The notes beneath the pieces were generated by a model. The model had not been told where the DNA came from. It was given only the letters and a program-made list of their open reading frames with translations, and did no database searches. Made by a program: the position numbers and the translations under genes. DNA of 64,000 bases from CAVZTX01 sp963778375 (GTDB taxonomy: Bacteria; Chloroflexota; Ktedonobacteria; Ktedonobacterales; Ktedonobacteraceae): positions 19,433-83,432 of the forward strand of contig CAVZTX010000003.1 in assembly GCA_963778375.1 (NCBI GenBank), in the 5' to 3' direction. Positions 11,584 through 21,942 of the stretch are shown piece after piece (position 1 is the first letter of the stretch; each line of letters starts with the position of its first letter).

Positions 11584-13474
11584 ATGTGCGGAATAGCTGG
11601 ATTTATTGATGTAGAACGTAGTCGTAACAACGCGGAGCAACTCATAGACAGCATGTGCAAAGTTATTCGTCATCGTGGGCCAGATGATCAGGGAACCTGG
11701 GTTGGTGATGGAGCTGCACTAGGCATGCGCCGTCTCTCAATTATTGACCTAGCAGGTGGGCATCAACCCATTTTTAACGAAGATCAAAGTATCCTCGTTG
11801 TCCTCAACGGGGAAATTTATAACTATCGAGAGTTGCGGGAAGAACTTCAAGCGCGTGGTCATGATTTTCGCACAAATAGTGATACTGAGACGATAGTGCA
11901 TGCCTACGAAGAGTATGGTGACGATTGCGTCAAGCACTTGCGTGGCATGTTTACCTTTGCCCTTTGGGACAGAAAACGCCAACGCCTGCTGGCCGCGCGT
12001 GATCGTTTCGGCAAGAAGCCTCTGAATTACTACTGGGATGGGCAACGATTGATCTTTGGCTCTGAAATCAAATCCATCCTTGAAGCGGGTATTCCTCGCG
12101 AAGTCAATCCTATTGCTCTTGATAACTATATCGCTTTGGTCTGTACCTACTCCAAATACACTCTTCAAGGAAGTCTGGAAGCTTCCTGCTGCTCATATTC
12201 TCATCTATGAAAATGGACAGATTCGCACAAAACGTTACTGGGATTTGCCCTTTACGCCGACATGCCAGGATGATGAAGCAACAGCGATTGAGCGACATAC
12301 GAACTGCTGAAAGAGGCGGTGCAAGTCCGTTTGATGAGCGAGGTGCCTCTAGGGGCATTTTTGAGCGGTGGAGTTGATTCGAGTATCGTCGTAGGGCTGA
12401 TGAGCCAGATGATGTCTCAGCCAGTTAAAACGTTCTCCATCGGCTTTGAAGAGGATGACTACAGCGAACTTCCCTATGCTCGGCAGGTAGCAAAACACTT
12501 CGGTACCGATCATCACGAATTTTTCGTACGTCCGGAGCTTGTATCGGTGCTGCCACAACTCGTCTGGGCCTATGATGAACCTTTTGCAGATTCATCCATG
12601 TTGCCAACCTATTATGTCTCTAAGCTGGCACGTGAACATGTGACGGTTGTTCTGACAGGCGATGGAGGAGATGAAATCTTTGGTGGCTATACCAGCTATC
12701 AGCGTGAATTGGCAATCAATCGCATTCCAAACCCACTCGCTTCTTGCTTGGATATGCAAGCACACTGATGCCAGATGGGATGCGTGGTAAAAAACGTCTA
12801 ACAACTTGCGCAAGGACCTGGCTACTCGCTGCGTGCAGGCAGGAGCAATCTTCTCTCCCGACTCACGTTCCTCGATGTACACTCCTGAATATTTGCTGTG
12901 AGCGACCATGATCCTTACGACGGCTAAATCAGTAATTTCGCCGTATCGGACCTCGACATAACAGCGCAGCAGCAGTATGTTGATGCACGAAAATATCTCG
13001 TTGACGATATTCTGGTCAAGGTGGATAAGGCTAGCATGTTCAACTCACTCGAAACCCGCGCACCACTGCTCGATCAGTATCTGGTTGAATACGTAGCGTC
13101 CCTCCCTTCAACCATTCGCACACACGATGGCACATTAAAGTACCTGCTGAAAAAGGTAGCAGCAGATATCTTACCCGCCGAGAATCTAAACCGTCGCAAA
13201 CAAGGCTTTGGCGTACCGATTAAGCATTGGCTTCGTCGGGACCTGGTTAACTACTCCCATGAACTGCTCGAATCACCACGAGCGCAACAACGTGGCATCT
13301 TTAACCCACAGTCATTCCGATCTGCTGAAAGCACATGCCAGTACAAAGCTGGTAAACCACAGCGACGCGATCTGGGCCTTACTCTGCCTGGAACTCTGGT
13401 TCCAGATCTATATGGACGAACCGTCCATTCATATTGAGCAGAATGCCCAAGCATATATCACAACTGGCCGTTAA
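11584..13474 (+). pseudogene. asnB: asparagine synthase-like glutamine amidotransferase, copy 1, frameshifted
   Basis: Glutamine-dependent amidotransferase: an N-terminal Ntn hydrolase domain (MCGIAGF, Cys2 nucleophile after Met removal, then RHRGPDDQG and LNGEIYNY) and a C-terminal ATP-pyrophosphatase synthetase domain (SGGVDSS P-loop at about 12364-12384, LTGDGGDEIFGGY at about 12655). The C-terminal part resumes at 13021 (DKASMFNSLETRAPLLD and RRKQGFGVP). Breaks lie near 12150, 12300, 12760-13000 and 13320. Inside polysaccharide loci such enzymes often amidate uronic acids, which fits the sugar dehydrogenase at 4.6 kb. Bulk asparagine synthesis cannot be excluded. An ATG follows a GAAAGGATGAAAG leader. 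Confidence 0.83.
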
Positions 13475-13490
13475 GCGAAAGGGAAAAGAA

Positions 13491-15494
13491 ATGTGCGGCA
13501 TTTGCGGTATCTATAATGTACGGAGTCAGGAACCGGTCTCCAGGAATCTGATCGAGCGCATGACACACCTGATATCCCATCGCGGGCCAGACGATAGAGG
13601 TCTATCTCGATGGCCCCATAGGCCTGGGCTTTGCACGCCTCAGCATTATCGACTTGAGCGGTGGCCATCAGCCGATGTCGAACGAAACTGGTGATATCTG
13701 GATCGTCTTCAATGGCGAGATCTGGAATTAAGGTCGCTTCGCAAAGAGTTGAGGAGCCAGGACACCAATTCCGTACAAACTCCGATACAGAGACAATGGT
13801 TCATGCCTATGAGGAATATGGCGTGGATTGTGTCGCCCGCCTGCACGGTATGTTCGGCTTCGCTCTCTGGGAAGCCGTCAAAGACGGTTGCTGCTGGCAC
13901 GAGATCGCGCTGGAAAGAAACCACTCTACTACACCATGAACGGCGATTTCTGTTTGCCTCTGAGATTAAATCGCTCTATCGACCCCCGGTGAGGCAGGTA
14001 GACCTACAAGCAATGGGGGATTTTCTCAGTGTGCGCTACGTTCCTGGTCCAGCAACTCTCTTTACGAAAATCTATAAAGTGCTGCCCGGCCATTGGCTAC
14101 TTGTGAGGATGATAAACTTCACGAAGAGTGGTACTGGGATTATACTTTTGGTCGACTGAACATCTTCCATCGATGAGTATATCCAGGGATTCGGCACATG
14201 TTCAGCGGGCGGTCGAGGAACGAATGATAGCCGATGTGCCGGTAGGTGCTTTCCTCAGCGGCGGTGTAGACTCCAGCATCGTCACCGGTATTATGAGCCA
14301 GTTGACGAATCAGCCGGTGCAAACATTCGCAGTCGGCTTCGATGTTCCGGGTTTAGCGAACTACCTTATGCACGCCTTGTCGCTGATCATTTTGGCACCG
14401 AGCATCACGAGCTGGTTGTGAAATGTTCAGACCTCTCCCAATACTGGCCGCTCCTTACCTGGCACCGCGATGAGCCGGTCAGCGAACCCTCTGATCTTGG
14501 GGTCTATCTGATCTCTAAGTTGGCACGTCAGCACGTGAAAGTCATACTGTCAGGCGAGGGTGGTGACGAACTTTTCGCAGGCTATCCGAAATATGTCGTC
14601 GATTGGATGGCTCGTTACTACCATATCCTTCCTGCCGCTATGCGCGACAACGTGATCATGCCACTGCTCGATCCACTTCCTTACAGCATGCGAAAACTCA
14701 AGACAGCAGCACGCAACTTGTCGCAACCTGCTCCACAACGTTGGATGGCATGGTTCGGGATATTTAATGGCCCGTTGAAAGAAAATATCCTTTCTGAGAG
14801 CACAAGGGCAAGCATCGATACCGATGCGAGTCGCATCTTCCGGCGCTGGCTGGAGAAAAACCCGCAAAGGGACAATCTGTCAGCGATGCTCTACCTGGAT
14901 ACCAAAATCTGGCTGCCCGATAACTTACTCATGAAGGGCGACAAGATGACGATGGCCGCCTCGCTAGAGGCCCGTATGCCGCTACTTGATTACAAGCTGA
15001 CGAGTATGCAGCCAGTATTCCCTCGAACGTCAAGATTCAGACCATTTCAAGCCAAGTACCTGCTCAAGCGAGCCTTCGCTGACTTCTTGCCAAAGCCCAT
15101 TCTGACAAGGAAGAAGATGGGCTTTAATGTACCGACAGGCACATGGTTTCGCGAGGGTCAACGAAACCTTATCACACAGTTGCTGCTTTCTGAACGTACA
15201 CGCAGCCGTGGATATCTGAACAGCGAGTTCGTGGCAACTATGTTACGTGACCATCTCGAAGGAAAGACAAACTACCAGGCACAATTATTTCTCCTTGCCA
15301 GCCTGGAACTGTGGTTCCGGGTCTTTATCGATAGCACTCAACTGGATTATCCTCAACAATCGGTAGAGGAGCTATTGGAAGACAGTGGTTTACCTGACGA
15401 CCGCAAGGGTCGCCACTACATTTCTTCAGCGCCCAGCCATAAGGAATTTGAAATGAGGAAGGAGCCTAATTATCGTGTCTACTACATACGCTGA
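13491..15494 (+). pseudogene. asnB: asparagine synthase-like glutamine amidotransferase, copy 2, frameshifted
   Basis: Second member of the tandem pair, starting at ATG 13491 (MCGICGIYN, catalytic Cys2). The glutaminase domain is recognisable through ISHRGPDD and TNSDTETMVHAYEEYG but is split near 13600, 13735, 13870 and 14100. The synthetase domain has SGGVDSSIVTG (about 14262), a break near 14350-14420, then a long clean frame 14418-15494 with LSGEGGDELFAGYPKY and KGDKMTMAASLEARMPLLD. The true stop may be the TAA at 15467-15469 just before the next gene's start, the 15494 stop being a frameshift product. The role is presumably amidation of a sugar acid, as for copy 1. The two copies are divergent, so this is not a recent duplication. 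Confidence 0.82.
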
Positions 15495-16561
15495 GCAGCA
15501 GAGCCAGCATCCCAGGCGCAAAGAAACCATACCGGGTTTTAATGGTAACAGGAGTCTACCCAACAGAGCAGGCTCCTCATAAAGGAACCTTTATTAAATC
15601 CCAGGTCGACTCTCTGATTGCCGAAGGTCTTGAAGTAGAGATCATCCATCCGAAACCTGGCCCTGTGCCGTTACGCTATGCGAGTGCTGCTCTACAGGTT
15701 TTCCGCAAGACGCTGACGAAACGGTTCGATATCGTTCATGGTCATTATGGTCAATGGTGCTTCTTTGCACGTATGCAGTGGACTACTCCTGTAGTTGCTT
15801 CCTTCCTGGGTGATGATCTGCTTGGCACCGTCAACGCGCAAGGTGAATATAGCAAGATGAGTGCATTGATAGTGCGCATGAGCCGCTGGCTTTGCCGACG
15901 GGTTGATGCCGTCATCGTCAAATCCCAGGGGATGAAGCAGTCTACAGGATGCGACAATGTCTTCGTTATTCCTAACGGTGTGGATTTTGAGGTGTTTCAT
16001 CCTATCCCACGGGCAGAAGCTCGTGCCGCACTAGGTTGGGATCCAGAGCGCAACTATATCCTCTTTTGTAATGATCCTAAGATCCCTGTGAAGAATTTTC
16101 GACTAGCAGAAGCTGCAATCGAACGCTTGCAAGCCAAAGGCATAGACGCCGAGCTAGTAGTTGCTAATGGGATCTCACACGAAACAGTTGTGTTGTACAT
16201 GAACGCGAGCAATGCAGTCATTCTACCATCCATTGCCGAGGGATCTCCTAATGTTGTGAAGGAGGCAATGGCTTGCAATGTACCGGTCGTGGCCTCAAAT
16301 GTCGGTGATGTAGCGGAAGTCATAGGTCGTACACAAGGGTGCAGCGTCTGCTCGCTCGATGCAGACGCCTTCGCAGAAGGACTGGCAATAGCGATTGAAC
16401 ATGGGGACCCAACAACGGGCAGAACAGATATTGCGCACCTGGAACGCTCAATCATAGCGAGGCAGGTGCTGGCAATCTACGACCAGATCGTACGCAAGAG
16501 GGGAGAAGAGCGTGGGAAACAATCCGCATATCAGATCCTAATCACTGTATCGGCCCTATAG
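15475..16561 (+). pseudogene. GT4 family glycosyltransferase, likely N-terminal frameshift
   Basis: A clean frame runs from ATG 15542, but the codons before it (YRVL) belong to the usual GT4 N-terminus. A strong AGGAAGGAG site (15456-15464) lies 10 bp before a GTG at 15475 in another frame, so I place the true start there with a one-base shift near 15525. Visible motifs are LMVTGVYPTEQAPHKGTF, the HGHYGQW stretch, FVIPNGVDFEVFHP, and LPSIAEGSPNVVKEAMACNV carrying the EX7E motif. It acts in the cytoplasm on a lipid-linked acceptor, by family knowledge. An overlap with the end of asnB copy 2 suggests one transcript. Confidence 0.78.
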
Positions 16562-16575
16562 GAAGAGAGCGTAGC

Positions 16576-17849
16576 ATGTCAAAAACTCCAAAAGTTCTGA
16601 TGCTGGTAGAAAATCTCCCGGTTCCTGGAGACCGCCGTGTCTGGGAAGAGGCAAAGACGCTGCGTGACGCCGGATATCAGGTAAGTATCATCTGCCCTAA
16701 AGGCAATGGACGGTATGAAGAGTCGTATGCTTGCACTGATAGTATCGCAATTTATCGATATAGATTGCCTAATACCACCAATAAATATATGGCCTATGTT
16801 GCAGAATACGGCGTAGCCTTATTGATGACGTTCTTGCTCAGCTTCAAAGTTTTTTTCAAGTGTGGCTTTGACATCATTCACGCAGCCAATCCTCCCGACC
16901 TCTTCTTTCTAGTTGGCCTCTTCTACCGGGCATTTGGCAAAAAATATATATTCGATCAGCATGACCTAGCACCTGAGATGTTCAAAGTGAAATTTCAGGA
17001 ACGTATGAAGTGGCTATACCGGCTCCAGTTATATCTGGAAGCATGTTCTTATCGAACAGCACACGTGGTTATTACGTCAAATGCATCACAGAAAAATATG
17101 GCTGTTGAGCGCGGCCATTGCTATTCCGGCAAGGTGTTTGTTGTACGCAACGGGCCGAATTTACAACAAATGGAGCCAATGCGATCCTGAGCCTGAGTTA
17201 AAAGGGAAGCGGTCGTATTTATTGGCCTACGTTGGAGTGATGGGGGTGCAAGATGGGATTCAAATATGCCCTTTATGCCCTCGATGAACTTGTACACAAA
17301 CGTGGACGCATGGATACTTCTTTAGTGTTGATTGGTGATGGTGATCACGCTCCGACGCTACGTACACTTGCTCATGATTTGGAACTGGATGAGTATGTGA
17401 ATTTTGTCGGCTGGCAGGAAAGCAAAGATGTACTGCGCTATCTTTCGGTTGCGGACATAGGTCTATCACCCGATCCCCAAAATGGGCTGAATGAGCACTC
17501 TACCATGATTAAGACTATGGAATACATGGCGATGGGGATGCCAGTAGTAGCGTTCGATCTTTCCGAGACGCGCTATTCAGCCCATGAGGCTGCACTCTAT
17601 GCTATGCCAAACATTGTGGAAGATTTCGCCGACAAAATTGAAATCTTACTTGACGATGCAGCACTTCGATGCACCATGGGAGCAATTGGACGGAAACGGA
17701 TCGAGGAAAAGCTCAGTTGGGAACATTCAAAAAAGGAACTTTTGCTTGCCTATAAGATGCTCACAACTGGAAGTTCTGAATCAGTCGTCTCTGCCTCCGA
17801 TGCGGCAACAAAAGATAAAGAACTCGTCAAGAGTATCCTAGCTAAATGA
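16576..17849 (+). pseudogene. GT4 family glycosyltransferase, frameshifted
   Basis: Starts at ATG 16576, 15 bp after the preceding stop. The first frame (to about 17170) has VLMLVENLPVPGDRRVWEEA, HAANPPDLFFLVG and FDQHDLAPEMF, a pattern seen in WsaF/EpsF-like GT4 enzymes. The reading frame changes near 17170 and again near 17240. The C-terminal half (17253-17849) has VLIGDGDHAPTL, FVGWQESKDVLRYL and GLNEHSTMIKTMEYMAMGMP. It is the last of the co-directional glycosyltransferase run; the next gene is on the opposite strand. Sugar specificity is unknown. Confidence 0.8.
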
Positions 17850-17905
17850 TTACCTGAGTATGAACCGATTATCCATACGTTTTGAGAGAAGATTTCTCCT
17901 GGGCG

Positions 17906-19239
17906 CTAGCTGGAACTGGTCAAGAGTACCATAGCTGATAAAGGGGATAGTGTAAGGGTTTGTCCAATTGAGTTACCATACAAATCTTTATAGTGATAGC
18001 GAGAATGAGGGTTATGGTGTAGCTATTGGTGTTACCAGGGTTAACCAGGCTCAAACCCTGACTGTATTGACGCAAATAGACGCCTTGTGTTTGGTACATG
18101 GGTCCACTCGGACTACCTATCTGTGCAGCATACTCACTGTACAAGGATTGTCCTCCATAGCCTTGAAGGGTAGAAATGTACAAGGCTGAAGTATGTTCTT
18201 TAGCCATCAGATAGGAAGCAAGCGCCCATTGAATCTCAGCACGACCGATAGAGGGAAATTGGTTGATGATATAGTATGGTTTATTTTGTTGCTGCACAGC
18301 TTGGATAAACTGTATAGCCTGTAACCAATTGCTATTGGTCAGGTAGCCATCGCCAAAGTTCGTGAAACCACCTTCATCTAGCACACCATCCACGTGGCTG
18401 AGGACTTGCCGCACAGATGGACCATCAGGAGAGAGACCACCTATAGAGAGATTAGGTATAAGTGCTAAAGGATGTTGCAGGTGATGCAGAGCTTGCTGCA
18501 TGAGCGTGAGCCAGGTAATAACATCGGTGGTCCACTGGGGATCATCGAGCTGTCCAGTATAACGTTGGACCCACTTACCCTGAATATAGCTACCACAGGC
18601 TCCAAACTGATTTTGTAAGTTTACATTATCTGCTGCGATACCGTCGTATCCGATTTTGCTCGCGGGTTGTGCATAAGTCTGTACCTGCCAGGATACCACT
18701 GCGGGATTGGTAAAATCGAATGGCACATTGGGATCGCCAAATTCATATGCTGGGGTGACGCGATCGCACTTATAGAGTACCCAATCCGGATGATTTGTTG
18801 TCCAATAATTCAGATCAGCGTGTTTTTCGCTGTTGGAAAATGCACCGCCATCACGGTGAAAAGGAATATAATAAGTGAGGAAGATATTCGGGTTACCTGA
18901 GCGAAATGCGGAAACATTCTGTGGACTTGCCCCCCATACAAAATCGTAGTGTTTTGCAATGGCCGCTGGATTGGATATGTTATAATCAAAATCCAAAAAA
19001 GAATGAATATTGTTCCAGGTATCAATGAAGGGACGTATCAAAATATTCCCAGCAGAGCGCGTACTTATAGGAGATGGCGTAGAGGTTGGCTGGGGTATTG
19101 GCGCTAGCGGAACAGAATGTGCCCCAGGAGGCGACAAGCTAGGATCCCTTGATGGACCACAAGAACTGAAAAGCAAAAGAAGTGTGAGACCAATAGGCCA
19201 GTAAGGCAAAAGCTTTTTCAATAGGATCGAAACTATCAC
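17906..19239 (-). pseudogene. GHL15-type putative glycoside hydrolase lipoprotein, C-terminal frameshift
   Basis: A secreted TIM-barrel protein like the hypothetical glycosyl hydrolase family GHL15. I choose GTG 19239, six bases after GGAGAG; the open frame continues upstream only as a shadow of galE. The N-terminus has a hydrophobic segment ending LLLLFSSC, a non-ideal lipobox, then a Pro/Ser-rich linker and the catalytic-type domain (RPFIDTWNNIHSF, YYIPFHRDGGAF, GYDGIAADNVNLQNQFGACG, VDGVLDEGGF). It is a close paralogue of the gene at 45566-46834. Comparison shows that one base is missing near 18013: the other frame reads DLYGNSIGQTLTLSP and ends at TAG 17906, matching the paralogue's end, whereas the present frame stops at 17920. 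It may trim the adjacent exopolysaccharide. Confidence 0.75.
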
Positions 19240-19390
19240 AAGGTACTCTCCATACAAGTTGTAGCAGTATACTGTGAGATATGAGCGATTTTTCGCACTC
19301 GTACTCGTAAGAGTATCGATTACGGTACCCAGTATAGCATAACATTCAACTAGTATAAAACAGCATGCAGTAAAAAATAGGAGGTTAGAC

Positions 19391-20332
19391 ATGGCAACAG
19401 CAAAGTATCTCGTCACTGGTGGAGCGGGTTTCATTGGTTCGCATATCGCTGAGACACTGCTCAATGATGGGCAGTCTGTGCGTATACTCGATAATCTTGC
19501 CACAGGTAGAGAAGGCAATTTAGTTTCCCTTAAGGGACAGGCCGAATTTGTGCAGGGAGACCTGCGAAATTTCGATGTTGTAAAGGCTGCGATGCAGGGC
19601 ATTGAAGTAGTATTCCACCAGGGGGCACTAGCTTCAGTACCTCGGTCCATCTCAGATCCAATTACGACACTGGAAACAAACATCAACGGCACGCAGAATG
19701 TGCTATTGGCGGCTCGCGATGCGGGAGTACGGCGCGTAGTTTATGCAAGTTCTTCATCTGTCTATGGCAACACGCCTACACTACCTAAGCGTGAGGATAT
19801 GCCAACTCATCCAATGTCTCCTTACGCGGTTCAAAAACTCTCAGCAGAGTTGCTCTGTGGAGTGTTTACACGGATTTACGGACTTGAAACCGTTGCGCTA
19901 CGCTACTTCAATGTCTTCGGTCCACGGCAGGACCCGGCTTCGGAGTATGCAGCAGTGATCCCGCGTTTCTTGACAGCGCTGATTGAGGGACAACGCCCGA
20001 TTGTCTTTGGAGATGGTGAGCAAACACGCGACTTTACATATATTGCGAATGTTGTGCAGGCAAACCTGCTAGCGGCCACGGCACCTGATGCAGTTGGTCA
20101 CGCTATGAATATCGGCTGTGGTCAGCAGGTTTCCCTCAATACTGTATTACGGATAGCAGGGGAACTTCTGGGTGTAGATGTTGATCCCGACTATCGCGAG
20201 CCACGCGCTGGTGATGTACGCGACAGCCTGGCCGATATTAGCCTCGCTCAGCAATTACTTGACTACAAGCCGACAGTGAGTTTTCGTGATGGGCTGGCAA
20301 ATGTTGTGAATGCGATGCGAAGTGGAAAGTAG
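19391..20332 (+). CDS. galE: UDP-glucose 4-epimerase-like extended SDR
   Basis: Epimerises or otherwise modifies a nucleotide sugar in the cytoplasm using bound NAD+. It is 313 residues, usual for GalE/WbpP-like enzymes. The Rossmann motif TGGAGFIGSHIAE is at residues 9-21. The catalytic triad is visible as SSSSVYG (Ser near 121) and PYAVQKLSAELL with the YxxxK pair. The substrate loop is RYFNVFGPRQDP, and GDGEQTRDFTYI follows, typical of UDP-GlcNAc/glucose 4-epimerases. The start is fixed by TAGGAGG 8 bp before ATG. It is intact, unlike most of the polysaccharide genes before it, and is probably transcribed with the acetyltransferase that follows after a structured 200-bp gap. Confidence 0.88.
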   Translation: MATAKYLVTGGAGFIGSHIAETLLNDGQSVRILDNLATGREGNLVSLKGQAEFVQGDLRNFDVVKAAMQGIEVVFHQGALASVPRSISDPITTLETNINGTQNVLLAARDAGVRRVVYASSSSVYGNTPTLPKREDMPTHPMSPYAVQKLSAELLCGVFTRIYGLETVALRYFNVFGPRQDPASEYAAVIPRFLTALIEGQRPIVFGDGEQTRDFTYIANVVQANLLAATAPDAVGHAMNIGCGQQVSLNTVLRIAGELLGVDVDPDYREPRAGDVRDSLADISLAQQLLDYKPTVSFRDGLANVVNAMRSGK

Positions 20333-20533
20333 GGGTGGAGCTTGTTTACGCAGGAAGGTTTTTCAAGACAAGGCCAGAGACGTGGAGGGGAAGGTTACCT
20401 GTCCCCCAGACAGGGTTCCCGCAAGGGGCCCCGCACCGCTCCCAGCCACCCCTGCCTCTACATCCATCGAAAATCCTTCCACCTAAATGATCTGCCCATG
20501 TTCGGACTGATAATACTTTATGGAGGGAGATAA
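20333..20533. other. structured GC-rich intergenic segment
   Basis: This gap holds nested inverted repeats. The outer arms are GGAAGGTTTTTC (20353-20364) and GAAAATCCTTCC (20469-20480), matching at 11 of 12 positions. An inner perfect hairpin is CCTGTC/GACAGG (20398-20403 and 20409-20414), followed by CCCGCAAGGGG (20418-20428), which also occurs in the hairpin at 34450-34468. No long U-tract follows, so it is not a standard terminator. A small mobile or REP-like repeat, or an mRNA processing element between galE and the acetyltransferase, would fit. Confidence 0.5.
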
Positions 20534-21136
20534 ATGTCTGATACTTCTTTTTATGTCCATCCTACTGCTGAGGTGTCTCCTGAAGCTCAGATTGGGGCTA
20601 ATACACGCATCTGGCGGCAGGCGCATGTGCGAGAACATGCGCACATCGGTGAAGAATGTAATATTGGCAAAGGTGTCTACGTCGATAGCCATGTATATAT
20701 TGGTTCGCGGGTGAAAATACAGAATCACGTCTCTGTTTTTGAAGGTGTGACGATTGAGGATGGGGTCTTTATTGGACCGCATGTCTGCTTCACCAACGAT
20801 CTTCTGCCACGCGCTATTACACCTGATGGCAAGCTCAAAAGTGCCGATGATTGGGAAATTACGCCGACGCTGGTGAAATATGGCGCGTCAATTGGAGCCG
20901 GCTCAGTGATTTTGTGCGGTGTGACTATTGGAGCATTCGCACTGATTGGGGCAGGCTCAATGGTGACGCGAGATGTGCCTGCACATGCGCTCGTCTTTGG
21001 CAACCCTGCACGCCAGCATGGATACGTCTGCCGCTGCGCACGCCGACTTTCGAATGTGCAGGAGCACGAGGGCATGCTTGTGGGATGGTGCGAGATTTGC
21101 GGAAAGGCATGTACTATTGGGGAAGCGCCGGAGTAA
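20534..21136 (+). CDS. WbpD-like left-handed beta-helix N-acetyltransferase
   Basis: Probable acetyl-CoA-dependent acetyltransferase acting on an amino sugar nucleotide for polysaccharide synthesis. The 200 residues are dominated by hexapeptide repeats (IGANTRI, IGEECNIGKGVYVDSHVYIG, GVTIEDGVFIG, IGAGSVILCGVTIGAFALIGAG), forming a left-handed beta-helix trimer. PHVCFTNDLLPRA is close to the WbpD/WlbB active-site region. The C-terminal tail is unusual in its six cysteines: CRCAR at about 168 and CEICGKAC at about 189, resembling a small metal-binding knuckle. The start follows GGAGGGAGATAA. With the WbpA-like dehydrogenase at 4.6 kb it suggests a 2,3-diacetamido-uronic acid branch, but WbpB and WbpE homologues are not seen in the window. 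Confidence 0.82.
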   Translation: MSDTSFYVHPTAEVSPEAQIGANTRIWRQAHVREHAHIGEECNIGKGVYVDSHVYIGSRVKIQNHVSVFEGVTIEDGVFIGPHVCFTNDLLPRAITPDGKLKSADDWEITPTLVKYGASIGAGSVILCGVTIGAFALIGAGSMVTRDVPAHALVFGNPARQHGYVCRCARRLSNVQEHEGMLVGWCEICGKACTIGEAPE

Positions 21137-21396
21137 GCGAGATCGCACCTTTACAAGAAGATAGATGTTGAGAGGCATCAATGTGCGACGAGAAGATACG
21201 GACGGTAGGGCTAAGCTAGCTAATAAAGCGGCAGGGTAGGCAAATGTAGCAGATGTGTCCAATGTGTCTGACGTTTTAGATGCTGGTGCAAATGTGGGTA
21301 TAATTTCCCCACTTGGTCCCAGGAGCGTGATAAGGAGTTGTAATAAAATACCTAAGCGGAAGACGTTGTTTCAAAACCAGGAAGGAATACCGCGAA

Positions 21397-21934
21397 ATGA
21401 TGCACGAACCACTTGTATTCTCCATCAAGAGCGTTTCTCCAGAAGAGGAACTGGTCGTTCTCCCTCACCTGATCCATCTCCTGCAGGATACTGTTACCAA
21501 TGAGCTTCGGTTGGCTTTCTACCGCCCTTGAGCGCAGAGGATGCACAGCAATATTGGAGGACGGTCTTTCAGGACGTCACCCAGGGCACCTGCGTGCTGC
21601 TCGTGGCTAGCGACGCTGGCCAGATCGTCGGCTCGGTCCAGTTGGCCTTGGCAACGAAACCGAATGCCAGGCATCGGGCAGAAGTGCAGAAACTCTTTGT
21701 CCTTTCCAGTCAACGCCGACGGGGAATCGGGGAGCGCTCATGGATGTGGTAGAACAGATTGCTCGTGAGCGTGAGCGAACGTTGCTCGTGCTCGATACGC
21801 GCCAGGGGGATAGCGCCGAACAACTCTATCGTACGTTGGGGTATTGCGAAGTAGGCGTCATTCCTGCGTATGCGCGAAACGTAAACGGGAAGCTTGACAG
21901 CACAGTCATCTTTTACAAAACGCTGCCAAAGTGA
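21397..21934 (+). pseudogene. GNAT family acetyltransferase, two frameshifts
   Basis: Three reading frames join into one GNAT protein. The first reads MMHEPLVFSIKSVSPEE to about 21530. The second reads SAEDAQQYWRTVFQ, then VGSVQLALATKPNARHRAE and KLFVLSSQRRRGIG, the acetyl-CoA pyrophosphate-binding motif A. A break near 21737 follows, then LMDVVEQIARERERTLLVLD and GDSAEQLYRTLGY, which is motif B. AGGAAGGA at about 21379-21386 supports the ATG pair at 21397/21400. The 260 bp before it (21137-21396) hold no gene I can support, only a possible TATAAT at 21299. The substrate is unknown; the C-terminus resembles small-molecule or antibiotic acetyltransferases. Confidence 0.7.
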
Positions 21935-21942
21935 AGAAGGAT

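Noticed and set aside
19240..19692. N-terminal extension of the GHL15 lipoprotein frame
   Set aside because: It runs antisense through galE, and a GTG with GGAGAG and a signal peptide starts at 19239.
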